From the NCBI GenBank assembly GCA_903828565.1, contig CAIKMQ010000003.1, positions 62,001 to 126,000 on the forward strand: a stretch of 64,000 nt of DNA, in the 5' to 3' direction. Within the stretch, counting starts at the first letter, position 1. The number at the start of each line of letters is the position of its first letter. Origin of the DNA: an uncultured Leptolinea sp. GTDB lineage: Bacteria; Chloroflexota; Anaerolineae; Anaerolineales; Anaerolineaceae. The notes under the pieces are model-generated. The model worked only from the letters and a program-made list of their open reading frames with translations. It was not told the DNA's origin and made no database searches. Shown piece after piece: positions 8,974-16,849 of this stretch. The position numbers and the translations under genes were made by a program.

Positions 8974-9203
8974 CAACGGACGATCAGGGTATAGATACCG
9001 AGGGCGAGCGCGGAAAGGACTGCCAGCCCCGCGAAAATGCTCAACAAGGTGGATGCAGCCACCACGCGCCCGTGGGCATAATGCATGGATGTACCGGCTT
9101 GCAGTTCCCGCTTATTCTCCGGCTCCACCCCCGTCAAACGATACCACCAGGAGCGCTGGCAGTAGAGATAAGTACCGATCTCAGAAGCGCGGATGGTGCG
9201 CAA
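8973..9203 (-). CDS. Cas4/Dna2-like nuclease, N-terminal half, membrane anchored
   Basis: A 76-residue protein. Residues 1-46 match the N terminus of Cas4/Dna2-type nucleases: Ala-Ser-Glu-Ile-x3-Leu-Tyr-Cys-x3-Trp-Trp-Tyr-Arg with the first iron-sulphur Cys, then Leu-x2-Gly-Thr-x-Met-His. Residues about 48-75 are a transmembrane helix and the protein ends at once after it. The rest of the fold is supplied by the next gene in a different frame. The start appears to be TTG 9203, five bases after the translin stop; no ATG fits. Both halves are probably needed together. Confidence 0.7.
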   Translation of the reverse strand: MRTIRASEIGTYLYCQRSWWYRLTGVEPENKRELQAGTSMHYAHGRVVAASTLLSIFAGLAVLSALALGIYTLIVR

Positions 9204-9208
9204 TCAGG

Positions 9209-9847
9209 TCAACTTTCGTTATCTAGCCGGCGGGTGAGATCTTCCAATGACCGCTGCAAGTGCATTTCCCGCTGGCTGATCGTCAGGTCAGCACGGGTGC
9301 GTTCAACGATCCCACGCACCAGGTCTGTGTGCCGCCGCAAGCCGTTGGTGATGGCATCCGGGTAGTCGATGGTCACCAGCACAGAGTAGATGTCATCCAT
9401 ACAAGTCAGCAGGCGTTCGGCTTCACTGGAGTAGCCCTGCCGCAAAATGTCCATACAGCGGCGGCGCAGCTCCCCGGTTACCTCCGCCAGCCCGTTCAGC
9501 CAGGTGGCATCTTCCACGCCGACCTCAGACGGTGAGGGCAGGGGGTTGTTGCGGATGAGCGCGCTAGTGATTGTAGCTTCGGCATATTCCTTCAGGGCAT
9601 CCTGGGTATAACCGGCATAATACAGGTCGTCATAAGCTGCCAGGGTCTCACGCAGGCGTGCGATCAACGCGCCGGCTTCATGCAGGTGCTGGTCGGCTTC
9701 TGCCTGATCTTGCCGGTGCACGGCGCGGATGGCGTGGGCACAGTGACGGGTCAGAACGCGGCAGACAGCCAGGGCTTCGTCGCGGGCTTTGTTCCGCGCT
9801 TCAAAACCGGCACGCACCTGTTCGATGATGGGTTCAAGATTATCCAT
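9209..9847 (-). CDS. Translin family protein
   Basis: A 212-residue, almost all-helical protein. The stretch Asp-Tyr-Pro-Asp-Ala-Ile-Thr-x-Gly-Leu-Arg-Arg near residues 160-171, followed by Arg-Gly-Ile-Val-Glu-Arg-Thr-Arg, is the hallmark of translin/TRAX proteins. In eukaryotes and archaea these form octameric RNases on structured or small RNAs; bacterial members are little studied. Acidic residues that could bind metal occur in the C-terminal helices, but activity cannot be judged from sequence alone. It sits between DUF3467 and the split nuclease in one compact minus-strand run. Confidence 0.8.
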   Translation of the reverse strand: MDNLEPIIEQVRAGFEARNKARDEALAVCRVLTRHCAHAIRAVHRQDQAEADQHLHEAGALIARLRETLAAYDDLYYAGYTQDALKEYAEATITSALIRNNPLPSPSEVGVEDATWLNGLAEVTGELRRRCMDILRQGYSSEAERLLTCMDDIYSVLVTIDYPDAITNGLRRHTDLVRGIVERTRADLTISQREMHLQRSLEDLTRRLDNES

Positions 9848-9850
9848 AGC

Positions 9851-10195
9851 CTATTCTGTCTGCCCGGACGGGCGATCGGGAGGTTCGGGAGGTGATTGAG
9901 GAGGTTTGAAAAGCTGGTCTGCCAGGTCTTTGTTCGCTGCGGGGAACTGAATGGTGCCGAAGGTATTCTCAAAGCGAGCCAGGTTCTCCCCCAGTACCTG
10001 CAGCAGAACCTTGGCGACCTGTGGTGTCACCACCAGGCGCGAAACTACCACCGGATCCGGCTCACCAGGCAAGATCCGGGCGAACTCCAACACCACCTCC
10101 GCCGGAGAATGCGAAACACGCACCAGATTGGCGTATTCCGTTTTCAAGAACGGCGGGGTGGTAAATTGTAGCGGGTGAACTGCTCGAGGCGGCAT
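9851..10195 (-). CDS. DUF3467 family protein
   Basis: A 114-residue protein with the DUF3467 pattern: Tyr-Ala-Asn near residue 21, Glu-Val-Val-Leu-Glu-Phe, Val-Ser-Arg-Leu-Val-Val-Thr-Pro, a Lys-Val-Leu helix, and Phe-Gly-x-Ile near residue 79. A Pro-rich tail ends the protein. The family has no firm function. It lies 21 bases after ssb and 3 bases before translin, so it is very likely cotranscribed with them. Confidence 0.75.
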   Translation of the reverse strand: MPPRAVHPLQFTTPPFLKTEYANLVRVSHSPAEVVLEFARILPGEPDPVVVSRLVVTPQVAKVLLQVLGENLARFENTFGTIQFPAANKDLADQLFKPPQSPPEPPDRPSGQTE

Positions 10196-10216
10196 CTGCC
10201 GGTTTATTTTCCCGGG

Positions 10217-10636
10217 TTAGAAGGGAATATTGTTGTCTTCAGCGGAGCCATCCGCTAAAGCATCATCTGCCTGGCCGTCCTCTTCAGGACGTGTCGAGGA
10301 GAGGAAGCGCACTGTATTGGCCATGACCTCAAAGTTCGTGCCGGTTGTGCCATCCTGGCGCTGGAAGGTACGTGGATGCCCGGTAGTGGGATCGGCTTGA
10401 AGACGGCCTTCCACCAGGACTTTACTGCCTTTCCGCAGGTACTGGTTGCAGGATTCTGCCTGTTTTCCCCATACACTTACCTTGAACCAGATGGTTTCTT
10501 TTACATTCGCGCCGGCATTGTTGGTGTACTGCCGGTTGGTGGCGACGTTGAATGAAGTCACCGCCTGACCTGAGGGTGTGTAACGCATTTCGGGATCACG
10601 GCCCAGGTTGCCAACTAAAACGATGGTATGGAACAT
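10217..10636 (-). CDS. ssb: Single-stranded DNA-binding protein
   Basis: A 139-residue SSB with an N-terminal OB fold (Val-Leu-Val-Gly-Asn-Leu-Gly-Arg-Asp-Pro-Glu) and an acidic tail ending Asn-Asn-Ile-Pro-Phe, the partner-binding C-terminal peptide. Start ATG 10636 is chosen over upstream options because AGGAGG lies 5 bases before it. A likely promoter with TACAAT lies about 70 bases upstream. It heads the unit ssb-DUF3467-translin-split nuclease. Confidence 0.95.
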   Translation of the reverse strand: MFHTIVLVGNLGRDPEMRYTPSGQAVTSFNVATNRQYTNNAGANVKETIWFKVSVWGKQAESCNQYLRKGSKVLVEGRLQADPTTGHPRTFQRQDGTTGTNFEVMANTVRFLSSTRPEEDGQADDALADGSAEDNNIPF

Positions 10637-10752
10637 ATGTCCTCCTGATAAGGTTTTCATCAGGGTGCAAGGGAAAGCCTGGATAAATCGGTACCCTGAT
10701 GTGTCTTAATTGTACTGATATTTCACAGAATGCAAATGTTTTTGCACCGGGT

Positions 10753-11592
10753 TTATGGGGTTGGCTGGGTGGGATACGGTTTCTTCGTGGGGGTCGGGGT
10801 GGTGGTCGGCGTAGGTGGATAATCACCTGCGGAGACGGAGTACGCCTGCAGGTCAGAGAAGCTGATGTTCATGGCAGCGCTGGCGTGCGATTCTGCGAAG
10901 AAACCGATGCCACCCGCGCCAGGTGTCAGATAGGTGTCTGCGATCAGTTGATTGTTCACATACACGCGCGCCAGTCCGCCGCCAAGCCATAAACCCACGC
11001 GGATCGGAGATAACACACCGCGAGGCACCTGGCTGCTGGGAGACCAGGGCAGGTAGGTGCCTGTGCGTCCGTCTTTCACTTTTTCCAGCGCGAACTGGCC
11101 AGAGCAATCGAATACCAGGCGGGAATAATGCTCTTCATTCACACTCCAGAAGGCAATGCCGTACCTGTCTGAGGGCGAGCAAAGGTTGGGCTGGATGGTC
11201 ATTTCAATGTACAGGTCTGTTGTAATGGTGTTTTTCCGCAGGCTCAGCAGGTATCCGCCGGGAGTGGATACTGCCAGGTTAAGTTTGTGATCGTCATAAG
11301 CAATATTCCCCCCGGCAAAGCTGCCGCTGACCCAGTCATTGGTTTCGCTGAACTGGTCAGAGAAGAGGATATCGCCGTAGCGCAGCTGGCCGACTGTTGT
11401 CGGTGTGATGGATGGCGGTACATATTGCGTGGGAGTGGCGGTAGCCGGGAACCAGACGCGCGTGGATGTCGGCGTGGATGCGGCTGCCGTGGCTGTGGGT
11501 GGAGATCCCACCTCTCCGGCGGATGGCAGGCACGCGGACAGCATGGCACCAGCCCAAAGGAAAGCCAGTGCCAGGTTCAGGGATCGCTTCAT
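10753..11592 (-). CDS. Lipoprotein with LamG/DUF1080-like sugar-binding fold
   Basis: A 279-residue protein with a signal peptide and lipobox Leu-Ser-Ala-Cys (Cys21). A Thr/Pro/Ala-rich spacer follows (25-60), then a beta-rich domain of about 180 residues resembling concanavalin-like 3-keto-disaccharide hydrolase/LamG domains (Phe-Ser-Asp-Gln-Phe start, a repeated Gly-x-x-Phe pattern, a Tyr-Val-Asn-Asn-Gln turn). A Thr-Pro repeat tail ends it. It is predicted to be anchored outside the membrane; ligand unknown. The start at 11592 is fixed by the lipobox and by TATAAT 7 bases upstream. Divergent from the LysM gene. Confidence 0.75.
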   Translation of the reverse strand: MKRSLNLALAFLWAGAMLSACLPSAGEVGSPPTATAAASTPTSTRVWFPATATPTQYVPPSITPTTVGQLRYGDILFSDQFSETNDWVSGSFAGGNIAYDDHKLNLAVSTPGGYLLSLRKNTITTDLYIEMTIQPNLCSPSDRYGIAFWSVNEEHYSRLVFDCSGQFALEKVKDGRTGTYLPWSPSSQVPRGVLSPIRVGLWLGGGLARVYVNNQLIADTYLTPGAGGIGFFAESHASAAMNISFSDLQAYSVSAGDYPPTPTTTPTPTKKPYPTQPTP

Positions 11593-11599
11593 GCGCTTG

Positions 11600-11605
11600 A
11601 TTATA
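11600..11605 (-). promoter_or_regulatory. -10 box (TATAAT) for the lipoprotein gene at 11592
   Basis: Perfect TATAAT ending 7 bases before ATG 11592. It forms the left half of a compact divergent promoter region with the box at 11656. Confidence 0.65.
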
Positions 11606-11655
11606 CCCTTGCGACCGTCACCCTGGAGCGTGTGATGGGTTCTTATGCTGCGTGT

Positions 11656-11661
11656 TATAAT
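11656..11661 (+). promoter_or_regulatory. -10 box (TATAAT) for the LysM gene at 11671
   Basis: Perfect TATAAT ending 9 bases before ATG 11671. Confidence 0.65.
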
Positions 11662-11670
11662 TTTACTGTC

Positions 11671-12450
11671 ATGAAAACGATCAAAAACATCTTCCCCCTG
11701 GTTACCCTGGCTGTACTGGTTGCATTCCTTTCGCTCGGCATCCATGCCACACCAACACAGGCGCAGGCGGTTGTGCCAACGCCAACCGCTCAGCCGGATG
11801 GGCGCATCATCTACATCGCGCAGGCTGGCGATACCTGGTGGACCATTTCGATCAAAACCGGTGTCACCCAGGAACAACTGTACTCACTGAACAATACCCG
11901 CTCGGATGATGTGGTGATGGAAGGCCAACAGATCCTGCTCGGCAGCATCACCCCGACTCCAGTGGTACCCACTTCATCAGTAGCCACGCCCACGCCGGCA
12001 GTGATCACCCCCCAGGCCAGCGGCACAGGCAATATTTGTGTGATGTTGTATGACGATATCAATGGGGACTCATCCCGCCAGTTGGATGTTGAGTTACAGC
12101 TGCCCGGCGGCGCCATCAGCCTGGTGAACAGCATTGGCACCATCAACCTGACCGCATCCACCACCTCGGAAGTAAAGCCGGCATGCTTCAATGATCTGCC
12201 CGCCGGTGATTACAATTTAAGCGTAGCTGTACCTGAAGGCTACAACCCAACCACCAATACCAGCGCACCGCTCACCCTGAAGCCGGGCGACCAAACCACC
12301 ATGAACTTTGGCGCACAGGCCAGTTCCCTGCTCAACCCGGGCGGAGCCGGCGGCACCGGACGTAACCCGCTGCTGGGGATCGCCGGCCTGGTGCTGGTTC
12401 TGGCAGGCGGCGGTATGGCCTTCTTCATCTGGCGGTCGCGCCGACTCTAG
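11671..12450 (+). CDS. LysM-domain surface protein with C-terminal membrane anchor
   Basis: A 259-residue protein. It has an N-terminal signal segment (about 1-30) and a LysM domain (about 48-90; Ile-Ala-Gln-Ala-Gly-Asp-Thr-Trp-Trp-Thr-Ile) expected to bind peptidoglycan-type glycan. Next come a Thr/Pro spacer, a Cna-B/SdrD-like beta domain (about 120-210), and a C-terminal transmembrane helix with a short Arg-rich tail. A longer in-frame extension upstream exists but crosses the promoter, so ATG 11671 is chosen. Its stop lies in a CTAG that is also the stop of the convergent gene. Confidence 0.8.
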   Translation: MKTIKNIFPLVTLAVLVAFLSLGIHATPTQAQAVVPTPTAQPDGRIIYIAQAGDTWWTISIKTGVTQEQLYSLNNTRSDDVVMEGQQILLGSITPTPVVPTSSVATPTPAVITPQASGTGNICVMLYDDINGDSSRQLDVELQLPGGAISLVNSIGTINLTASTTSEVKPACFNDLPAGDYNLSVAVPEGYNPTTNTSAPLTLKPGDQTTMNFGAQASSLLNPGGAGGTGRNPLLGIAGLVLVLAGGGMAFFIWRSRRL

Positions 12451-13085
12451 CCGAAGCGCTCTTCTTTCCAGATATCTGCGTTGTTATGATACCCGGCCTG
12501 TTCCCAGAAGCCGGGTTTATCTTCTTTCATGAATTCCAACCCGCGAAGCCACTTAGCGCCTTTCCAGAAATAGGGAGTCTCCAGGCCGTCACGGCCGGGG
12601 ATGGCCCCCACCACACCGCGCAGTGGATAGCCATGGTCCGGTGAGATCGGCTCGCCGTTGAAATGCGTGGCCAACAGGAAGTTTTCCTGCAGGATGACTT
12701 TCAGCGGTAGATTGACGGTGAAACCGTATTCTGCGTGCTGCAGCACATAAGCGGCAGAGGGTTTAAGGCGGATCAGGCCGGCATCTACCAGCGAGCGCAC
12801 GCTGACACCTTCCCAGGTTGTATCAAATTTGCTCCACTGTGTCACGCAGTGGATGTCCATCTCGATGCTGGCGCGGGGCAGCTGGTTGAATTCCTCCCAA
12901 CTCCATTCGCGCGCTTCTTCCACCTCCCCCCAGGCGCGGAAGTTCCAGGTGAGCGGGTTGAAAGCAGGCACCGGGCCGTAATGCAGCACCGGGAATTTAC
13001 GCGTGAGCGACTGCCCGGGCGGCAGGCGGCCTTCGCGCTGCATTTCTTCTTCTTCCATTTTTCGCAAAAAGGGATTATCCAGCAT
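12447..13085 (-). CDS. Molybdopterin-dependent oxidoreductase, sulfite-oxidase fold
   Basis: A 212-residue protein with the oxidoreductase molybdopterin-binding domain. Cys80, in Cys-Val-Thr-Gln-Trp-Ser, is the expected molybdenum ligand. The Asp-His-Gly-Tyr-Pro-Leu-Arg stretch and Lys-Gly-Ala-Lys-Trp-Leu near the end fit the MsrP/YedY and sulfite oxidase family. There is no signal peptide or Tat motif, so it is probably cytoplasmic, unlike MsrP. The substrate is unknown. AGGAG precedes the start, and TATAAT lies about 18 bases upstream. Confidence 0.85.
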   Translation of the reverse strand: MLDNPFLRKMEEEEMQREGRLPPGQSLTRKFPVLHYGPVPAFNPLTWNFRAWGEVEEAREWSWEEFNQLPRASIEMDIHCVTQWSKFDTTWEGVSVRSLVDAGLIRLKPSAAYVLQHAEYGFTVNLPLKVILQENFLLATHFNGEPISPDHGYPLRGVVGAIPGRDGLETPYFWKGAKWLRGLEFMKEDKPGFWEQAGYHNNADIWKEERFG

Positions 13086-13162
13086 AGCTTCTCTCCTGCC
13101 GCAATTATAGCAGGCAGAGGAGGAGGGGTAAGGGCTGTGTACACCCGGCGGGGAAGAACGAT

Positions 13163-13191
13163 TTGCGCCGCTGAGGGTTCTAAAGCATAAT
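13163..13191 (+). promoter_or_regulatory. Promoter candidate for the YfcC-type transporter gene
   Basis: TTGCGC (13163-13168), 17-base spacer, CATAAT (13186-13191), 28 bases before the start. A GGAG ribosome-binding site follows. Confidence 0.4.
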
Positions 13192-13219
13192 ACAGGTATC
13201 CTGTCATTGGAGAACGGTC

Positions 13220-14671
13220 ATGGATCAAAAATCAGGCGCGCAGATTTCCAAGAAAGCCTTCATTCAATCCTTTGTCATTTTGTTGGTAATCATGCTGATT
13301 GCCGGTGTGTTGACGCTGGTGGTGCCGGCAGGCAGTTACACCCGTGTAGAACAGGCTGGACGGCAGGTGATCGACCCGGCATCCTATACGGCGCTGGCCA
13401 AACCGGATTACCCGGTGTGGCGCTGGTTCACGGCGCCGTTGGAGGTGCTTGGCGGACCGGACGGGCTGACCATCATCGTCATCATCTTCTTCCTGTTGAT
13501 GGTGGGGGCGTCGTTCGCCGTACTGGATGGCAGCGGTATTCTGCGGGCTGTGATCGCGGCGATTGTCAAACGATTCGGCGGGCGTAAATACCTGCTGCTG
13601 GCGCTCATTTCGCTCTTCTTCATGCTGCTGGGTGCTTTCTTCGGCATTTTTGAAGAGGTACTGCCGCTGGTGCCCATCATGATTGCCCTTTCCATTTACC
13701 TGGGTTGGGATACGCTGGTGGGGTTGGGTATGTCCATTTTGGCGGTCAACATGGGCTTCTCTGCCGCGGTGACCAATCCCTTCACGATCGGTGTGGCGCA
13801 GAAACTGGCCGGGCTGCCGTTGTTCTCTGGTGCGTGGCTACGCATTCTCTTCTTCATTATCACGTACGGGCTGTTCTTCCTCTTCCTGTCACGTTATGCC
13901 CGCCGGGTGGAAAAAAATCCGGCTGCGTCCCCTGTATATGTCGAGGACCAGGGGTACCGGCAGAACCACCCCGCGTTCGACCTGCAGCAGGAGTTGATCG
14001 CGGATACCCAGTTGAAAGCTTCGCTTACGTGGTTCGGGGCGTTCGCGCTGGGGATCCTGGCCGTGCTGGTCTCGGCTCCCTTTATTACCGCGATCAGCGA
14101 TTACTCACTGCCGATCGTGGCGCTGCTCTTCTTTGCCGGCGGCATGGGAGCAGGCTTCTTCAGCGGTAAACCAAAGCGCGTGGTTTGGAAGGCAGCGTTG
14201 GACGGCTTGCAGGGCATTGCCCCGGGCATCATCCTGATCCTGATGGCTTCCAGCATCAAGTACATCATCGTCACCGGCGGCATCATGGATACGATCCTGC
14301 ATTCCGCCTCCGGCGCACTGGCAAAGGCTACCCCCTTCACCTCGTCCCTGTTGGTGTACGGGCTGGCTCTGTTCATTGAGTTCTTCATCGGTTCCGGCTC
14401 GGCCAAAGCCTTTTTACTGATGCCGATCCTGCTGCCCCTGGGAGACCTGGCCGGGTTGACGCGCCAAGTGGCGGTGACGGCCTACTGCTTTGGTGACGGC
14501 TTCTCCAACCTGGCTTACCCCACCAACCCGGTGTTGTTGATTGCGCTCGGGCTGACGGTAGTCACTTACCCCAAGTGGCTGCGTTGGACGCTGCGCCTGT
14601 GGGCGGTGGTGGTGCCCATCACGCTGGTGTTTCTGGCGCTGGCCGTGGCCATCCATTACGGGCCATTCTAG
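13220..14671 (+). CDS. YfcC/ArcD/DcuC-superfamily membrane transporter
   Basis: A 483-residue membrane protein with about 11-12 hydrophobic segments. The N-terminal Val-Val-Pro-Ala-Gly-Ser-Tyr motif after the first helix, the Ile-Phe-Glu-Glu-Val region, and the C-terminal Asp-Gly-Phe-Ser-Asn-Leu-Ala-Tyr-Pro-Thr-Asn match the YfcC family (COG1288), related to ArcD antiporters and p-aminobenzoyl-glutamate transporters. Substrate is probably an amino acid, peptide or dicarboxylate, but the sequence does not say which. A GNRA-type terminator follows. Confidence 0.85.
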   Translation: MDQKSGAQISKKAFIQSFVILLVIMLIAGVLTLVVPAGSYTRVEQAGRQVIDPASYTALAKPDYPVWRWFTAPLEVLGGPDGLTIIVIIFFLLMVGASFAVLDGSGILRAVIAAIVKRFGGRKYLLLALISLFFMLLGAFFGIFEEVLPLVPIMIALSIYLGWDTLVGLGMSILAVNMGFSAAVTNPFTIGVAQKLAGLPLFSGAWLRILFFIITYGLFFLFLSRYARRVEKNPAASPVYVEDQGYRQNHPAFDLQQELIADTQLKASLTWFGAFALGILAVLVSAPFITAISDYSLPIVALLFFAGGMGAGFFSGKPKRVVWKAALDGLQGIAPGIILILMASSIKYIIVTGGIMDTILHSASGALAKATPFTSSLLVYGLALFIEFFIGSGSAKAFLLMPILLPLGDLAGLTRQVAVTAYCFGDGFSNLAYPTNPVLLIALGLTVVTYPKWLRWTLRLWAVVVPITLVFLALAVAIHYGPF

Positions 14672-14698
14672 AGTACAAAGCACACTCAGGTATTTCAG

Positions 14699-14722
14699 GC
14701 GCCGCGGCAACGCGGCGCTTTT
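14699..14722 (+). terminator. Rho-independent terminator after the YfcC-type gene
   Basis: An 8-bp GC stem (14699-14706 with 14711-14718), GCAA tetraloop, then TTTT. Confidence 0.8.
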
Positions 14723-14778
14723 CATTCCCTCCCTGCGCCGGCGGGGGAGTATGCTACAATATCGCCACGAGGTGAACG

Positions 14779-16566
14779 ATGACTGATACCCCCATTCTGG
14801 TGGCTGTTGCCTGGCCGTATGCCAATGCTGAGATCCACGTAGGCAATCTCACCGGCTCTTACCTGCCGGCGGATATTTTTGCGCGTTTCAGCCGCCTGCG
14901 CGGCCGCCACACGCTGATGGTCTCCGGCTCTGATTCTCACGGCACGCCCATCACCATCCGCGCGGATGCCGAGGGCACCACCCCGTATGCCGCCTATCAG
15001 CGCTTCCATGGAAGCTTTTTGGACTTGTACCAGAAACTGGGCATCAGTTATGACCTTTTCACCAGCACGCATACCGACAACCATTTTGAGATCTCGCAAA
15101 AGATCTTTCTGGCGCTAAAAGAGAACGGTTACCTCTACACCGAAAAGAGCAACCAGTGGTTCGCCACCTCGCAGTCACGCTTTTTGCCGGATCGCTACGT
15201 GGAGGGCACCTGCTACATCTGCGGGGATACCAACGCGCGCTCGGACCAGTGCGATAAATGCGGCAGCCTGCTGGATGCCGATCAGCTGATCAACCCGCGC
15301 TCGAAGGTGGATGGCTCGACGCCCGAGTTGCGTGAGACCGAGCATTACTACCTGGACCTGGGCAAATTACAGCCGCAGGTGGTGGAGTTTTTGAAAGAAA
15401 AACAGGAGCACCTGCGCCCGAACGTGCTGCGCCAGTCGCTGGGGCAGATCGAAGCCGAAGCCCTGCATGGACGGGCTATTACGCGCGATCTCGATTGGGG
15501 CATCCCTGTGCCGTTGGAAGGCTGGACGGGCAAGTGCCTTTACGTCTGGTTCGAGGCTGTCATCGGCTACCTTTCTGCCTGCGTGGAGTGGGCCGCGCTG
15601 GAAGGCAAAAGCGCGGACTGGCGTGATTGGTGGTATGACGCCCTGGCACGCACCTATCACTTCATCGGTAAAGACAACATCCCCTTCCACGCGGTCATCT
15701 GGCCGGCGCAGCTTTCCGGCTGCGGCACTGCCTTCTCGCGCCTGATGGGCGATGAACCCCACACGCTCACCCTGCCGTATGATGTGCCGGCGAACGAGTT
15801 CATGAACCTTGAGGCGCAGAAGATCTCAGGCAGCCGCAACTGGGCCGTCTGGGGGTTGGAATTTCTCACACGCTACGACCCGGACCCACTGCGCTATTAC
15901 CTGACGGTAAACATGCCAGAAACCAAAGATACCGACTGGGACTGGGATGATTTCTACCACCGCAACAATGACGAGCTGGTGGCCACCTGGGGCAACCTGG
16001 TGAACCGCGTGCTGGCCTTCACCTACAAGCACTGGGAAGGGGTATTGCCGGACCCGGGCGAACTGCGGACTGCCGACCGCCAACTGCTGGAGGCGGTGGA
16101 GAAGGGTTTTGAGGATGTGGCCGCGCATTTTGAAGGCGTGCGCCTGCGCGCCGCCCTGGCTGAAGGCATGCGCCTGGCGGGTGAGGTGAACAAGTACCTC
16201 GATACTTCAGCGCCGTGGTTCGAAATCAAGACAGACCGCGCCGCCGCAGCCAAATCGGTCTATACCGCCATCCGCGCCATAGACAGCATCAAGGTCCTGC
16301 TGGCGCCGTTCATCCCCTTTACCTGCGAGAGGCTGCACAGTTTTCTGGGATACGATGCCCCGCTGTTCGGCCGGCAGTACACCCAGCTTGTGAAAGACAG
16401 CCTGGGCGAGCATACAGTGCTGCGCTATGACCCCTCCGCCGCCAGCGGGCGCTGGCAGGCTTCTACTTTGCCGGGCGGCACGACCCTGCGCCAGCCCGCA
16501 CCGCTCTTCAGAAAGCTGGAGCCGGAGATCGTGGAGCAGGAACGCGCCCGCCTCGGGCGAAAGTAG
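14779..16566 (+). CDS. metG: Methionyl-tRNA synthetase
   Basis: A 595-residue class I synthetase. The HIGH motif appears as His-Val-Gly-Asn in Pro-Tyr-Ala-Asn-Ala-Glu-Ile-His-Val-Gly-Asn. A zinc knuckle with Cys-x2-Cys and Cys-x2-Cys lies near residues 149-168, and the KMSKS loop reads Lys-Ile-Ser-Gly-Ser near residue 350. The anticodon-binding helical domain is present; the optional C-terminal tRNA-binding (Arc1p-like) domain is missing. A GAGGTG ribosome-binding site precedes ATG 14779, and TACAAT lies 18 bases upstream of the ATG. Confidence 0.95.
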   Translation: MTDTPILVAVAWPYANAEIHVGNLTGSYLPADIFARFSRLRGRHTLMVSGSDSHGTPITIRADAEGTTPYAAYQRFHGSFLDLYQKLGISYDLFTSTHTDNHFEISQKIFLALKENGYLYTEKSNQWFATSQSRFLPDRYVEGTCYICGDTNARSDQCDKCGSLLDADQLINPRSKVDGSTPELRETEHYYLDLGKLQPQVVEFLKEKQEHLRPNVLRQSLGQIEAEALHGRAITRDLDWGIPVPLEGWTGKCLYVWFEAVIGYLSACVEWAALEGKSADWRDWWYDALARTYHFIGKDNIPFHAVIWPAQLSGCGTAFSRLMGDEPHTLTLPYDVPANEFMNLEAQKISGSRNWAVWGLEFLTRYDPDPLRYYLTVNMPETKDTDWDWDDFYHRNNDELVATWGNLVNRVLAFTYKHWEGVLPDPGELRTADRQLLEAVEKGFEDVAAHFEGVRLRAALAEGMRLAGEVNKYLDTSAPWFEIKTDRAAAAKSVYTAIRAIDSIKVLLAPFIPFTCERLHSFLGYDAPLFGRQYTQLVKDSLGEHTVLRYDPSAASGRWQASTLPGGTTLRQPAPLFRKLEPEIVEQERARLGRK

Positions 16567-16624
16567 CATCCGGCACACATTCTGCACCCTCTGATGTACG
16601 GCCGTAACAAGCCTGGAGGGTGTG

Positions 16625-16822
16625 ATGGATAAAGAGGAAGCTGTTCAGGCTGCACTGCAGCTGCTGCAGCAGGCTGGCATTCATGCCAGCATCGTACGCA
16701 TCTACGGTTCCACCACCGAGGCGGTGATCGTGCTGCCGGAGGTGCGCCTGGCTCCGCGGCACGGCGCATATATTCCCCTGGAAAACCGTAAACCGCAACT
16801 CTCGGTCGTTTTGGACCAGTGA
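16625..16822 (+). CDS. Small hypothetical protein
   Basis: A 65-residue protein, mixed helix and strand, with no transmembrane segment. The first 20 residues are a helix rich in Gln and Leu; the rest carries Val-Arg-Ile-Tyr-Gly-Ser and Ala-Val-Ile-Val-Leu-Pro-Glu strands. I do not recognise a family. GGAGG lies 5 bases before ATG 16625 (a GTG at 16622 is possible but less likely). It follows metG by 58 bases and precedes the SGNH gene by 27. Confidence 0.55.
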   Translation: MDKEEAVQAALQLLQQAGIHASIVRIYGSTTEAVIVLPEVRLAPRHGAYIPLENRKPQLSVVLDQ

Positions 16823-16849
16823 GCCAATCATTTCAAGGATATTCACCCC

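Noticed and set aside
8461-9203. Cas4-like genes as part of a CRISPR-Cas locus
   Set aside because: No repeat-spacer array and no other cas gene lie in the window; the neighbours are ssb, translin and nadK. Cas4-like nucleases occur widely outside CRISPR loci.
10753-11877. Longer form of the lipoprotein starting at 11877
   Set aside because: The extra 95 residues would bury the signal peptide and lipobox and read through the LysM promoter region.
11287-12450. Longer form of the LysM protein starting at 11287
   Set aside because: The extension runs through the divergent promoters and the start of the opposite gene; signal peptide and TATAAT place the start at 11671.
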